This document shows positions 1 through 9,763 of a stretch of 64,000 nucleotides of DNA, piece after piece. Below the pieces are notes generated by a model that was given only the letters and a program-made list of their open reading frames with translations, was not told the DNA's origin and did no database searches. Where the stretch lies: contig NZ_PISM01000014.1 of NCBI RefSeq assembly GCF_002929225.1, positions 771,411-835,410 on the forward strand. The letters are read 5' to 3'. Numbering within the stretch: the first letter of the stretch is position 1; every line of letters starts with the position of its first letter. Position numbers and translations under genes: made by a program. The DNA comes from Stutzerimonas kunmingensis. GTDB lineage: Bacteria > Pseudomonadota > Gammaproteobacteria > Pseudomonadales > Pseudomonadaceae.

Positions 1-1134
<1,134 letters not shown>

Positions 1135-1210
1135 TTACGGTGACGGCTGGATGCAGTGGTCGTGGCGTCATGAGGTCTTATAATCGCCAGGTTTTTTCCG
1201 GGGAGTCGGC

Positions 1211-2020
1211 ATGTCTATCGATGATCAGCGTTTCGGCGGTATTGCCCGCCTGTATGGCCGCGTCGGCCTCGAGCGGCTGGCGGCTGCGCATGTGGCGGTG
1301 GTCGGCATCGGTGGCGTCGGCTCGTGGGCGGCCGAGGCGCTGGCGCGCAGCGGGGTAGGCGAGATCAGCCTGTTCGACCTGGACGATGTGTGCATCACCA
1401 ATACCAATCGGCAGATTCACGCCCTCAATGGCGCAGTGGGCAAAGCCAAGGTCGACGAGATGGCCGCACGTATTCGCGCCATCAACCCGGCCTGCCAGAT
1501 TCATGCAGTGGCGGATTTCGTCACCCGCGAAACCATGGCCGAATACATCACCGAAGACATGGACTGCGTCATCGACTGCATCGACAGCGTGCCGGCCAAG
1601 GCGGCGCTGATCGCCTGGTGCAAGCGCCGCAAGATCCAGATCATCACCACCGGCGGCGCCGGCGGGCAGGTCGATCCGACACAGATCCAGGTCACTGATC
1701 TGAACAAGACCTTCAACGATCCGCTGGCGGCAAAGGTGCGCTCGCTGCTGCGTCGCGAATACAACTTCTCGCGCACGCCGGGGCGCACCTACAGCGTGCC
1801 CTGTGTGTTCTCCACGGAGCAGTTGCGCTACCCGAAGCCGGACGGCGGCGTGTGCCAGAGCAAGAGCTTCGTTGGTGAGGGGGTCAAGCTCGACTGCGCC
1901 GGAGGCTTCGGCGCGGTGACCATGGTGACCGCCAGTTTCGGCATGGTTGCAGCCGCCAGGGCCGTCGACAAGCTGGTCGCCGGAGCCCGTCGCCCCAGCG
2001 AGCGCAACGTTCGCAGCTGA
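1211..2020 (+). CDS. tcdA: tRNA threonylcarbamoyladenosine dehydratase
   Basis: E1-like ThiF/HesA-family enzyme (also called CsdL or YgdL). It uses ATP to cyclise the t6A base at tRNA position 37 to ct6A. The nucleotide-binding motif GIGGVG is at residues 32-37, followed by the acidic strand LFDLDDV. The TTGGAGGQ and FSTEQLRYPKP segments are typical of this subfamily rather than of MoeB or ThiF, which carry extra zinc cysteines. At 269 residues it has the usual length. Its promoter region would be shared with divergent dapE. No linked sulfur-donor genes (csdA/csdE) are visible in the window. Confidence 0.93.
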   Translation: MSIDDQRFGGIARLYGRVGLERLAAAHVAVVGIGGVGSWAAEALARSGVGEISLFDLDDVCITNTNRQIHALNGAVGKAKVDEMAARIRAINPACQIHAVADFVTRETMAEYITEDMDCVIDCIDSVPAKAALIAWCKRRKIQIITTGGAGGQVDPTQIQVTDLNKTFNDPLAAKVRSLLRREYNFSRTPGRTYSVPCVFSTEQLRYPKPDGGVCQSKSFVGEGVKLDCAGGFGAVTMVTASFGMVAAARAVDKLVAGARRPSERNVRS

Positions 2021-2090
2021 CGAAAAAGTGCCGCAGCCGCTCTGTGATGCGGCTCCACGGAAAGTTCCGTTGTCACGAAAGCTTTACATA

Positions 2091-2109
2091 TCAGCCATTT
2101 GGCTGACAT
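2091..2109 (+). promoter_or_regulatory. Palindrome overlapping a possible Pho box upstream of the porin
   Basis: The stretch contains a perfect dyad, TCAGCCA-TT-TGGCTGA (2091-2106). Its right half runs into two 7-base direct units, CAGCCAT (2092-2098) and CTGACAT (2103-2109), separated by 4 bases. That is the spacing of a PhoB box (consensus CTGTCAT-N4-CTGTCAT, 11 of 14 matches). The site ends about 80 bases before the porin start. A PhoB site would fit a phosphate-selective porin, but the perfect palindrome may instead be an operator for another regulator. Confidence 0.35.
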
Positions 2110-2188
2110 ACGCCGTCGCCAAGATTCCCCCCAACACAAAGAGCCCATCTCGTGTGTTTCCGACGCTAAACATAAAGGGGAATTTTGG

Positions 2189-3478
2189 ATGATCCGTAAG
2201 CACTTCGCCGGTTTCGCTGCCAGCGCTCTGGCTCTGGCCGTTTCCGCCCAGGCTTTCGCCGGTACCGTCACCACCGACGGCGCCGATCTCGTTATCAAGA
2301 CCAAGGGCGGCCTGGAGGTCGGAACCACCGACAAGGAGTTCTCGTTCAAGATCAATGGCCGCCTGCAGGCTGATGCCGATAGCTTCGATGGTTTCTACAC
2401 CCAGAACGGCGAGCGCGCAGATGAGACCTACTTCCGTCGTGCGCGTCTGGAGATTTCCGGTGTTGCCTTCACCGATTGGGGCTACACCTTCCACCGCAAC
2501 TTTGGCGACGATTCCAGCGATTGGCAAGAGCTGGCCATCCACTACAACGGCTGGAAGCCGGTCCAGGTTTCGATTGGCCGTATCAACCCGACCTTCGGCC
2601 TGGAAGAAGCCGTCAGCTCCAAGTGGATCACCGCCATCGAGCGCTCGGCGATCTATGACCTGGCGCCCTGGCTGAACGACCACGAAGACGGCGAAGGCAT
2701 CCGCGTGCGTACCACTGTCGGCATGTTCCACGGCGAGGCCGGTGCCTATCGTCAGGATGGTGGCGACGGCGTCGACATGCTCGAGGACGAAGATGGCGCC
2801 AACAACACCAGCTTCGTGCTGCGTGGCGTGATCGCCCCGATCGTCGAGAAGGACCAGGTGCTGCACTTGGGCGCGAGCTTCGGTCAGCGTGACCTGGAAG
2901 AAGGTTACCTGGAACGCATTCGTCCGCGCCTGTCCGTGCGTGGCACCACCGAAGACAGTGCCAACGGCAACCGCGCCACCTTCGGCGGCACTCGCACCGA
3001 CGGCACCGATCAGGCCTGGGGCCTGGAGGCGGCCTACATGATCGGCCCGTTCTCGGTGCAGGGCGAATACCTGACCCGTACCGTCGACGCCATGGAAGGT
3101 TTCGAAGACCTCGAAGCCACCGGCTACAACGTCCAGCTGGCGTACACCCTCACCGGTGAGTCGCGCTCCTACAAGCTCGATGGCGGCAAGTTCGACAAGA
3201 TCAAGCCGGAGAACAAGCAGATCGGTGCCTGGGAAGTTTTCTACCGCTTCGACGACATCACCGTCGATGAAACCGGTGTTGCACCGAGCGGTTATGTCGG
3301 TGCCCTGGATAGCGCAGAAGCTGGTGCGAAGACCCACACCATCGGTGTCAACTGGTACGCCAACGAGTCGGTCAAGCTCTCGGCCAACTACCTGAAGACC
3401 AGCGTGGACGACGTGGTCAACGCCAATGGCGACGACGATGGCGACGCCATCAGCCTGCGCGCCCAGTACGTGTTCTAA
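2189..3478 (+). CDS. Phosphate/polyphosphate-selective porin family (OprP/OprO-like)
   Basis: Outer-membrane beta-barrel of the phosphate-selective porin O/P family, 429 residues. The start at 2189 gives a clean signal peptide (MIRKHF, a hydrophobic core, then AQAFA cleavage). An in-frame ATG 90 bases upstream would put extra charged residues before it and lies in the regulatory region, so it was rejected. The mature part begins with the family pattern KTKGGLEV and FSFKINGRLQADAD, then FRRARLEISG. The chain ends in a terminal Phe, the usual outer-membrane assembly signal. A strong terminator follows. Family membership is clear; substrate (phosphate, pyrophosphate or another anion) is inferred. 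Confidence 0.88.
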   Translation: MIRKHFAGFAASALALAVSAQAFAGTVTTDGADLVIKTKGGLEVGTTDKEFSFKINGRLQADADSFDGFYTQNGERADETYFRRARLEISGVAFTDWGYTFHRNFGDDSSDWQELAIHYNGWKPVQVSIGRINPTFGLEEAVSSKWITAIERSAIYDLAPWLNDHEDGEGIRVRTTVGMFHGEAGAYRQDGGDGVDMLEDEDGANNTSFVLRGVIAPIVEKDQVLHLGASFGQRDLEEGYLERIRPRLSVRGTTEDSANGNRATFGGTRTDGTDQAWGLEAAYMIGPFSVQGEYLTRTVDAMEGFEDLEATGYNVQLAYTLTGESRSYKLDGGKFDKIKPENKQIGAWEVFYRFDDITVDETGVAPSGYVGALDSAEAGAKTHTIGVNWYANESVKLSANYLKTSVDDVVNANGDDDGDAISLRAQYVF

Positions 3479-3508
3479 AACATCACCTCATCCGTGATGC
3501 TCCATTTG

Positions 3509-3535
3509 AGCCCCGCCTTGGCGGGGCTTTTTTTC
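3509..3535 (+). terminator. Rho-independent terminator of the porin gene
   Basis: Nine-base-pair GC-rich stem (AGCCCCGCC / GGCGGGGCT) with a two-base loop, followed by a run of T. It lies 31 bases after the porin stop codon and argues against any start for the next gene upstream of it. Confidence 0.93.
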
Positions 3536-3562
3536 GCCTGCGGGACAGGCCAGACTGCGCGC

Positions 3563-4693
3563 ATGCCTATCCAGACCCTGTACCGCCTCGCCGAACTGCC
3601 TCCCGCCGAATGGGATGCGCTACTGAGCGATGATCAGCCCTTCCTTCGTCACGCCTTCCTCTGCGCGCTGGAAGACAGCGGCAGCGTGGGTGGGCGTAGC
3701 GGCTGGCAACCTGCCCATCTCCTGCTGCGCGACCCGCAGGGCGCGTTGCAGGCAGCCTTGCCGCTGTATCGCAAGTTTCATTCGTACGGCGAGTACGTGT
3801 TCGATTGGGCGTGGGCGGATGCCTGCCAGCGGGCCGGCATCGCCTACTACCCCAAGCTGCTTTGTGCAGTGCCCTTTACCCCGGTCGCCGGCAGTCGCCT
3901 GCTGGGCGACGTACAGGCGGCCGGTGAGCTGCTCGATGTACTCTCCGCTGGCCTTGAAAGGCAGGAGCTGTCGGGGCTCCACGTGAATTTCAGCGAGCCG
4001 CGGGCCGATCAGCTGCTGGCGGGGCGGGATGGCTGGCTGGAGCGCATCGGCTGCCAGTTTCATTGGCACAACCGTGGTTACCGCGATTTTCAGGACTTTC
4101 TCGATGCACTGACCTCGCGCAAGCGCAAGCAGTTGCGCAAGGAACGCGAACAGGTGGCGGGGCAGGGCATCAGCTTCGAGTGGCGCGATGGGCATGAGCT
4201 CAGCGAGGCGGAATGGGATTTCGTCTATGCCTGCTACGCCAACACCTATCAGGTCCGCGGTCAGACGCCCTATCTGACTCGGCAATTCTTCAGCCTGCTG
4301 GCCGAGCGCATGCCGCAGGCGATTCGCGTGGTGCTGGCGTTACAGGGCTCGAGGCCGGTGGCGATGGCCTTCAGCCTGCGCAGTGCGTCTGGCCTGTACG
4401 GCCGTTACTGGGGCTGCCTGGCAGAGTTCGACCGTCTGCACTTCGAGACCTGTTTTTACCAGGGCATCGACCAGGCCATCGCGGACGGCCTGCAGCGCTT
4501 CGATGCCGGCGCGCAGGGCGAGCACAAGCTGATCCGGGGCTTCGAGCCGGTGATCACGCGCTCCTGGCATTACCTGCAGCACCCCGGTTTGCGCGCCGCG
4601 GTAGCGGATTTCCTCCAGCAGGAACGTGCGGGGGTGCTGGCGTACGCCGAGGCGGCGCGCCAGGCGCTGCCGTACCGGCAGGCCGGCAGCTAG
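3563..4693 (+). CDS. GNAT-family acyltransferase, COG3146/DUF482 type
   Basis: Cytoplasmic protein of 376 residues belonging to the FemAB-like/GNAT group often annotated as peptidoglycan-biosynthesis acyltransferase. Recognisable segments are FLRHAFLCALEDSG near the N-terminus, FDWAWADACQRAGI with YYPKLLCAVPFTPV (about residues 80-110), and a C-terminal FETCFYQGIDQAI with GAQGEHKL. These are conserved in the family, but its substrate is not established. The start at 3563 is chosen because an upstream in-frame ATG at 3494 lies inside the terminator hairpin region. It stands alone between a terminator and a convergent gene. Confidence 0.85.
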   Translation: MPIQTLYRLAELPPAEWDALLSDDQPFLRHAFLCALEDSGSVGGRSGWQPAHLLLRDPQGALQAALPLYRKFHSYGEYVFDWAWADACQRAGIAYYPKLLCAVPFTPVAGSRLLGDVQAAGELLDVLSAGLERQELSGLHVNFSEPRADQLLAGRDGWLERIGCQFHWHNRGYRDFQDFLDALTSRKRKQLRKEREQVAGQGISFEWRDGHELSEAEWDFVYACYANTYQVRGQTPYLTRQFFSLLAERMPQAIRVVLALQGSRPVAMAFSLRSASGLYGRYWGCLAEFDRLHFETCFYQGIDQAIADGLQRFDAGAQGEHKLIRGFEPVITRSWHYLQHPGLRAAVADFLQQERAGVLAYAEAARQALPYRQAGS

Positions 4694-4702
4694 TCGTTTG
4701 TC

Positions 4703-5125
4703 TCAGGCGTGGGAGGCGGCGCTGTTCTCCTCGTGGATCAGCAGCATGCGTTGCAGTTCGCTACGCAGCAGCGGGTCCTGGCATCCCGGCAGGTACTCGC
4801 GCAGTTTGCGGATCACCCACTGCTGACCCCTGTCGATGAAGGGCAGACGCTCGTCCAGCGATTCGATAGCCATCGCCTTGCCGTAGAAGGCGCCGGTTTC
4901 CTTGTTGGGTTCCAGCCCCAGATGCTGCAGGCAGTTGAGCAGCAACTTGCAGCTTTCGATTTCGCCCTGGCGGACCTGCTCGAGCAGTTGCCGTTGCTCC
5001 GGTGTGCAGGGTTGTTGCAACGAGTCGCCGGCCACCTTGGCCCCGGCGCGCTCCGCGCTGAGCAGGTCCTGCAGCAGCTGGGCTTCGCCTTCCGGAGTGT
5101 TCAGTGGGCTTTGTGGTTCGGTCAT
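4703..5125 (-). CDS. Conserved DUF6306-type small protein
   Basis: Predicted 140-residue, charged, helical cytoplasmic protein with no signal peptide or membrane segment. The pattern LLSAERAGAKV followed by CxxxLxxLG, GAFYGKAMAIESLDERLPFIDRGQQWV and LRxMLxxHExN resembles the ferritin-like, DUF6306 family common in pseudomonads, whose role is unknown. An AGGAGA ribosome-binding site eight bases before the ATG at 5125 decides the start over an ATG eleven codons upstream. It converges on the acyltransferase gene. Confidence 0.75.
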   Translation of the reverse strand: MTEPQSPLNTPEGEAQLLQDLLSAERAGAKVAGDSLQQPCTPEQRQLLEQVRQGEIESCKLLLNCLQHLGLEPNKETGAFYGKAMAIESLDERLPFIDRGQQWVIRKLREYLPGCQDPLLRSELQRMLLIHEENSAASHA

Positions 5126-5192
5126 GTCGCGATCTCCTGTCGGTTGAGGGTTTCTCACGCTGGCGGCAGCCGGGTATGTGCCGGCAGAAATG

Positions 5193-5215
5193 AAAAGGGC
5201 CGGTGAACCGGCCCC
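5193..5215 (-). terminator. Terminator of ppiA
   Basis: On the minus strand the stem GGGCCGGT / ACCGGCCC with a two-base loop is followed by TTTT. It sits immediately downstream of the ppiA stop codon. Confidence 0.85.
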
Positions 5216-5222
5216 TCGGGGA

Positions 5223-5777
5223 TCAGAGTTTCTTCGCGGTGATGATCTTCACCGGGGTCAGCGGCACGTTCTGCATCATGGCGCGGTTGCCGGTGGGCAC
5301 CTGGGCGATCTGGTCGACCACCTCCATGCCGCGTACGACCTTGGCGAACACCGCGTAGCCAAAGTCGCGGCCACCGTGATCGAGGAAATCGTTGTCGCGA
5401 TGGTTGATGAAGAACTGACTGGTAGCCGAATTCACGTTCTGGGTCCGGGCCATTGCGACGGTGCCGCGCACGTTGTGCAGCCCATTGTCCGCCTCGTTCT
5501 TGATCGGGGCCTTGGTCGGCTTCTGGTTCAGGCCTTCGCCGAAGCCGCCGCCCTGGACCATGAACCCGGGAATGACGCGGTGGAACACGGTGCCGTCATA
5601 AAAGCCGCTGTCGACGTAGCCGAGGAAGTTCTCGACGCTGATCGGTGCCTTTTCCGCTTCGAGCTCCAGCTCGATCTCGCCCAGGCTGGTGGTCAGCAGT
5701 ACGCGAGGGTTTTCCGCGGCGAACAGGTTGCCGGCCAGCAGAACGGTACAGGCGGCGAGGGCAATGCGTTTCAACAT
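5223..5777 (-). CDS. ppiA: Periplasmic peptidyl-prolyl cis-trans isomerase (cyclophilin)
   Basis: Cyclophilin-type proline isomerase of 184 residues with an N-terminal signal peptide ([21 protein letters not shown]), so periplasmic. Cyclophilin signatures are all visible: [22 protein letters not shown] (here [19 protein letters not shown]), [21 protein letters not shown], and [15 protein letters not shown]. The catalytic Arg lies in the FHRVI motif. The start at 5777 has an AGGAAAG ribosome-binding site; an ATG 20 codons upstream would spoil the signal peptide. A terminator follows at once, so it is probably monocistronic. Confidence 0.94.
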   Translation of the reverse strand: MLKRIALAACTVLLAGNLFAAENPRVLLTTSLGEIELELEAEKAPISVENFLGYVDSGFYDGTVFHRVIPGFMVQGGGFGEGLNQKPTKAPIKNEADNGLHNVRGTVAMARTQNVNSATSQFFINHRDNDFLDHGGRDFGYAVFAKVVRGMEVVDQIAQVPTGNRAMMQNVPLTPVKIITAKKL

Positions 5778-5805
5778 GATGTCTTTCCTGATGTTGGGGA
5801 AGCTG

Positions 5806-6714
5806 TCAGCCGGCCAGTGGAGTGGCCTGGCCAGCATCGTACGTCTTGATCAGCTCGATGAGAATCCGGGTAGCCGGCCCGAGCGGTCTGTCGTGGTTAG
5901 TGTAGAGATAGAACAGTGGCCGGCGAATACTGCCTTGGACCAGTGGCAGCGGCTTGAGTATGCCCTCGGCCAGTTCGCGCCCGATCAGATGCCGGGGCAG
6001 CCAGGCGAAGCCCAGACCGCTGCTGACGAAGGCCACGGACGTCGCCAGGCTGCCCACCGTCCAGCGCTGTTCGGCACCCAGCCATCCGGCATCACGAGGT
6101 TGGCGCAGGCCTGTATCACGCACCACGATCTGCATCTGGCTCTGCAGGTCCTGCACGCTGAGCTTGCGTCCGAGCTGGTGAAGGGCATGGTTGGCGTGTG
6201 CCACGGCGACGAACTCCACGGTACTGAGCTCGCTGCCCAGATAGCCGGTGATGTCCAGGCCGCTGATGGCGAGGTCCGCGGTGCCGTCCTTGAGCACTTC
6301 CTCGACCCCGGAGAGCACTTCCTCGCGCAGGCGCACCCGGCAGCCGCGGCTCTTCGGCATGAATTCGGTGAGGGCCTGTATCAGCTTGGCGCTGGGGTAG
6401 GCGGCATCGACAACCAGGCGCACCTCGGCTTCCCAGCCTTGTTCCATGTGGTGCGCCAGTTCTTCCAGCTGACTGGCCTGTGTGACCAGCTGTCGCGACC
6501 GGCGCAGCAGCACTTCTCCTGCCTCGGTCAGCACTGCCTTGCGCCCGTCTATGCGCAATAGCGGCACGCCCAGTTGTTCCTGCATGCGTGCCACGGTGTA
6601 GCTGACCGAAGACTGCGACCGATGCAGCGCTTCGGCCGCCTGGGCGAAGCCGCCGTGATCGATGACCGCCTGCAGGGTGCGCCACTGATCGAGGGTCACA
6701 CGGGGCACTTTCAT
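5806..6714 (-). CDS. LysR-family transcriptional regulator
   Basis: A 302-residue LysR-type regulator: winged helix-turn-helix at about residues 5-65 ([31 protein letters not shown]) and a periplasmic-binding-protein-like effector domain from about residue 90. Start at 6714 ([11 protein letters not shown]) with a purine-rich AAGGAA upstream; an ATG 20 codons further up is less likely. It is divergent from the small exported gene at 6776, separated by 61 bases, which may be a target. The effector is unknown. Confidence 0.9.
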   Translation of the reverse strand: MKVPRVTLDQWRTLQAVIDHGGFAQAAEALHRSQSSVSYTVARMQEQLGVPLLRIDGRKAVLTEAGEVLLRRSRQLVTQASQLEELAHHMEQGWEAEVRLVVDAAYPSAKLIQALTEFMPKSRGCRVRLREEVLSGVEEVLKDGTADLAISGLDITGYLGSELSTVEFVAVAHANHALHQLGRKLSVQDLQSQMQIVVRDTGLRQPRDAGWLGAEQRWTVGSLATSVAFVSSGLGFAWLPRHLIGRELAEGILKPLPLVQGSIRRPLFYLYTNHDRPLGPATRILIELIKTYDAGQATPLAG

Positions 6715-6775
6715 TCCTTCGGTTCCTTTAGCAAGGTCTGTTAGGCTGGCCACTCTGTAGAGGAGCCCAGTCAAA

Positions 6776-7096
6776 ATGAAAACAATCGGTTACCTACTCG
6801 TCGCCTTGCTGCCACTCACGGCCAATGCGGTCACTTATCCGGTAGACGTCGAGCAGCAGCTCAACGGCGCGGAGATCACCGTCACCCCGCAGACTATTGA
6901 TCGTGACCTCGCCGGGCTACTGCTGCTCAACTATGGGGGCACGGCTGCGGTGTGTACCGCCGTGTTCCAGAACGGCCCGGAAGCGCCGCGCACGCGACGC
7001 ACGGAGTTGCAACCAGGTGAGCGCAAGGCACTGACGTCCAAGTTCAAGCGCGACGTGATTCGCCTGCGCATCAAGTTGACCTGCCAGCCAGAGTAG
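6776..7096 (+). CDS. Small exported hypothetical protein
   Basis: Predicted 106-residue secreted protein with a clear signal peptide (MKTIGYLLVALLPLTANA). The mature part has two cysteines (AAVCTAVF and LTCQPE) that could form a periplasmic disulfide. Related pseudomonad proteins are sometimes labelled 3-phosphoglycerate kinase, which nothing in this sequence supports. Function unknown. It lies divergent to a LysR gene and convergent to the next gene. Confidence 0.75.
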   Translation: MKTIGYLLVALLPLTANAVTYPVDVEQQLNGAEITVTPQTIDRDLAGLLLLNYGGTAAVCTAVFQNGPEAPRTRRTELQPGERKALTSKFKRDVIRLRIKLTCQPE

Positions 7097-7142
7097 GACG
7101 CTAGGCTGCCCTCATCGCGCGGGCTGCCTGAACGCGAACCGA

Positions 7143-7577
7143 TCAATCCAGTATGTTCTCGAGTATTTCGTAAACGATGCCCGTGGCGATGGCGACCAGA
7201 ACCACGTCGCGGCCGATCTGTTTCCACTCGTAGCCTTCGTAGCGCGGCAGGTGTCCCAGCAGGCGGCTGTCCATGTTCTTGGCGATGCCCGGCGGTAGCG
7301 GCTTGCCGCGCGCCAGATTCTTCTGGATGCCCGGTGGCAGAGACGAGACCGGCGCTAGCAGATCGCGATGACTACGCAGGGTGATGCGGACCGAACCGAT
7401 GTCCACCGACGGACCCTGGTAGCGATGCGGCTGCTGTGCCGAAGGCTGATGCTGTTGTGCGCGGTCGGGCTTGCCCTTGCCAGGGTGATCACTGTTCGGC
7501 TGCGCTGCGCCGGCAGCGGTGTGTAGCGCCAGTGAAAGCGCGCCAGTCAGCAGTACCACTCGCTTTTTGGACATCAT
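7143..7577 (-). CDS. CigR-like exported protein with C-terminal hydrophobic segment
   Basis: Predicted 144-residue protein with a signal peptide (LLTGALSLALHTAAGAAQ), a Pro/His/Gln-rich spacer (about residues 26-55), and two repeats of the pattern LPPGIxKNLARGKPLPPGIAKN. A conserved tail follows, YEGYEWKQIGRDVVLVAIATGIVYEIL, whose hydrophobic stretch may anchor it. This organisation matches the family annotated as anti-virulence regulator CigR, first named in Salmonella; the role in pseudomonads is not established. An AGAGG site precedes two adjacent ATGs (7577 and 7574), either of which may be used. Confidence 0.75.
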   Translation of the reverse strand: MMSKKRVVLLTGALSLALHTAAGAAQPNSDHPGKGKPDRAQQHQPSAQQPHRYQGPSVDIGSVRITLRSHRDLLAPVSSLPPGIQKNLARGKPLPPGIAKNMDSRLLGHLPRYEGYEWKQIGRDVVLVAIATGIVYEILENILD

Positions 7578-7726
7578 GCGAACCTCTTGGGTATTAAGCC
7601 GCTTCTATTTCCTCAGCTTAGCCTGTGTTTGCCTGGGAAAACATGGCGACCGTTACAGAACGCGCCTTTGCCCGGCAGACGAGTTACCCTATGCCATTGT
7701 TTTTTTCGACCTCCGAGGTAGCTCCC

Positions 7727-9058
7727 TTGTTTGACCAATTCGCCCTGCACGAACGCCTGCTAAAGGCTGTCGCCGAACTCAAATTCGTCGAGCCGACTCC
7801 AGTGCAGGTGGCGGCCATTCCGCCGGCGCTGGAAGGGCGTGACCTGCGGGTGACGGCACAGACTGGCAGCGGCAAGACCGCCGCCTTCGTACTGCCGATG
7901 CTCAATCGGCTGATTGGCGATGCCGTGGTGCGCACCGATGTTCGGGCGCTGATTCTGTTGCCGACCCGAGAGCTGGCGCAGCAGACGCTGAAGGAGGTCG
8001 AGCGTTTCTCGCAATTCACCTTCATCAAGTCGGCGATGATTACCGGGGGCGAGGACTTCAAGGTCCAGGCCGCAGTCATGCGCAAGGTGCCGGACATCCT
8101 CATCGGCACGCCTGGGCGCATGATCGAGCACCTGAATGCCGGCACGCTGGTCCTCAAGGATGTCGAGATGCTGATCCTCGACGAAGCCGACCGCATGCTC
8201 GACATGGGCTTTGCCGAGGATGTGCAGCGTCTGGTCGGCGAGTGCGCCAAACGCCAGCAGACGCTGCTGTTTTCCGCGACCAGTGGCGGCGCCGCGCTGC
8301 GCGAGATGACCGCCAGCGTGCTGCGCGATCCGCTGCACCTGCAGCTCAACCGCGTCAGCGAACTCAACGAAGGCACGCGCCAGCAGATCATCACTGCCGA
8401 AAACACCGAACATAAGGAAAAGTTGGTGCACTGGCTGCTCGCCAACGAGGCGTACAAGAAGGCAGTGATCTTCACCAACACCCGCGTACAGGCCGACCGC
8501 CTCTACGGCCGGCTCGTTGCCGAGGGCGTGAAGGCGTTTGTGCTGCATGGCGACAAGGACCAGAAAGACCGCAAGCTGGCGATCGACCGGGTCAAGGAAG
8601 GTGGCGTCAAGGTGCTGGTAGCGACCGACGTGGCGGCGCGCGGGCTGGATATCGAAGGGCTGGATCTGGTGATCAACTTCGACATGCCGCGCTCGGGCGA
8701 CGAGTACGTGCACCGTATCGGTCGTACAGGGCGCGCCGGTGGCGAAGGGCTGGCGATCTCGCTGATCTGCCACAACGACTGGAACCTGATGTCGAGCATC
8801 GAGCGTTATCTCAAGCAGCGTTTCGAGCGGCGGGTGATCAAGGGGCTGAAAGGCAGCTACATGGGCCCGAAGAACCTGAAAGCCTCGGGCAAGGCAGCTG
8901 GCACCAAGAAGAAAAAGATCGAGAAGAAGAAAGGCACCGAGAAGAAAGCCAAACCCGCCGGCAAGCGCCCGAACGGCGCCAAGCGCGAGTCACCGCCGCC
9001 GGTGGTGAGCCAGGATGGCATGGCGCCGCTCAAGCGCAAGAAGCCGACGGCCGAGTAA
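7727..9058 (+). CDS. DEAD-box ATP-dependent RNA helicase, TTG start
   Basis: A 443-residue RNA helicase with the full set of motifs: TPVQ (Q motif), AQTGSGKTAAF (Walker A), PTRELAQQ, GTPGR, LDEADRMLDMGF (DEAD), FSATSGG, VLVATDVAARGLDI and HRIGRTGRAG. The C-terminal 80 residues are Lys-rich and disordered, as in RNA-binding tails of this group. ATG codons at 7625, 7643 and 7691 lie in frame but lack a convincing ribosome-binding site. The TTG at 7727 has GAGGT at 7715-7719 and gives the conserved N-terminus (FDQFALHERLLKAV). It resembles PA2840 of P. aeruginosa from memory. Likely roles are ribosome assembly or RNA turnover. Confidence 0.93.
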   Translation: MFDQFALHERLLKAVAELKFVEPTPVQVAAIPPALEGRDLRVTAQTGSGKTAAFVLPMLNRLIGDAVVRTDVRALILLPTRELAQQTLKEVERFSQFTFIKSAMITGGEDFKVQAAVMRKVPDILIGTPGRMIEHLNAGTLVLKDVEMLILDEADRMLDMGFAEDVQRLVGECAKRQQTLLFSATSGGAALREMTASVLRDPLHLQLNRVSELNEGTRQQIITAENTEHKEKLVHWLLANEAYKKAVIFTNTRVQADRLYGRLVAEGVKAFVLHGDKDQKDRKLAIDRVKEGGVKVLVATDVAARGLDIEGLDLVINFDMPRSGDEYVHRIGRTGRAGGEGLAISLICHNDWNLMSSIERYLKQRFERRVIKGLKGSYMGPKNLKASGKAAGTKKKKIEKKKGTEKKAKPAGKRPNGAKRESPPPVVSQDGMAPLKRKKPTAE

Positions 9059-9074
9059 CCGTCGGCCTTCAGCC

Positions 9075-9371
9075 TCAGCGCTGCGCGTCGGCCGGTGGGA
9101 TGTCGGCCTCGCGCTCCGCTTCCTCGATCTGCGTCAGACGCTTGTCATAGGCCTCGCACTCATCGCCCAACTGGTCGGCGGTGCGCTTGGCTTCCATCTG
9201 GCGAATCTCCTCATTGATTTCCTTGGCGCGCTCCGGATTGCTCTTGGTGAGCTGATTCACGCGTTCGGCCAGCTGTTCGGCCTTGGCATTCACTTCGTCC
9301 GGGGTGCACGCGGCGTGCACGGTCGGGCTGGCCAGTGCGGCAGCGGTCAGGGCAATCATCAGCAATTTCAT
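9075..9371 (-). CDS. Small exported coiled-coil hypothetical protein
   Basis: Predicted 98-residue exported protein: signal peptide MKLLMIALTAAALASPTVHAA, then a charged helical region (about residues 25-95) rich in Glu, Gln and Lys with heptad-like spacing. Two cysteines lie at AACTPDE and GDECEAY. GAGGAG seven bases before the ATG at 9371 fixes the start over an ATG six codons upstream. It converges on the helicase gene. No function can be assigned. Confidence 0.72.
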   Translation of the reverse strand: MKLLMIALTAAALASPTVHAACTPDEVNAKAEQLAERVNQLTKSNPERAKEINEEIRQMEAKRTADQLGDECEAYDKRLTQIEEAEREADIPPADAQR

Positions 9372-9448
9372 GGCTCGCTCCTCGTTCAATCGGTCTGAAC
9401 GGTGGATCGCAGCGCAGCCGCTTTAGTTCAGACAACGAACCGGTCGCC

Positions 9449-9751
9449 ATGGTGAACGGTCCCAATCAGTAGGCGCCTCATTCGAGAGGCGGACATCTGC
9501 TGCCGAATCTGGACAGTCTGCGTGCCGAAGCGGCCGATTACGAAAGTCTGCTATTCGAGGGTGGCTTCATCGTTTCGCGGCCCGAGGAGGAGGGCGGCAA
9601 TGGCGAGAATTTCGTCCTGACCGAGCGCGGCTCGCGTTTGCTGGCGATCCTTGACGATCCGCAGGAGGCGCAGCGCCAGCACCTGGCGGACAAGGGCGAT
9701 GCGGCGCTGGTGCCGGAAGTGTTCGACGAGATGGCGGCCGGTCGCCCATGA
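9449..9751 (+). pseudogene. Gene remnant: conserved-looking frame without a usable start
   Basis: From 9473 to 9751 the plus strand has an open frame of 92 codons with normal GC-rich third positions and protein-like composition, including LLFEGGFIVSRPEEE, ENFVLTERGSRLLAILDD and VPEVFDEMAAG. It has no ATG, GTG or TTG start. The only upstream in-frame ATG (9449) is followed after seven codons by a TAG at 9470-9472, and no ribosome-binding site is seen. This looks like the C-terminal part of a small winged-helix-like or hypothetical gene whose 5' end was lost. Translation from CTG is possible but unsupported. Confidence 0.4.
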
Positions 9752-9763
9752 CCGGCGTTGTCG

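Noticed and set aside
2084..3337. Antisense frame opposite the porin
   Set aside because: Shadow of the porin's codon pattern; it has no domain, and the plus-strand porin has a signal peptide and terminator.
3494..3562. Upstream start for the GNAT-family gene
   Set aside because: The extra codons lie inside the porin terminator hairpin; the ATG at 3563 begins conserved sequence.
9449..9472. Amber read-through or start at 9449 for the fragment gene
   Set aside because: No ribosome-binding site precedes 9449, and the seven codons before TAG do not look conserved; a lost 5' end is simpler.
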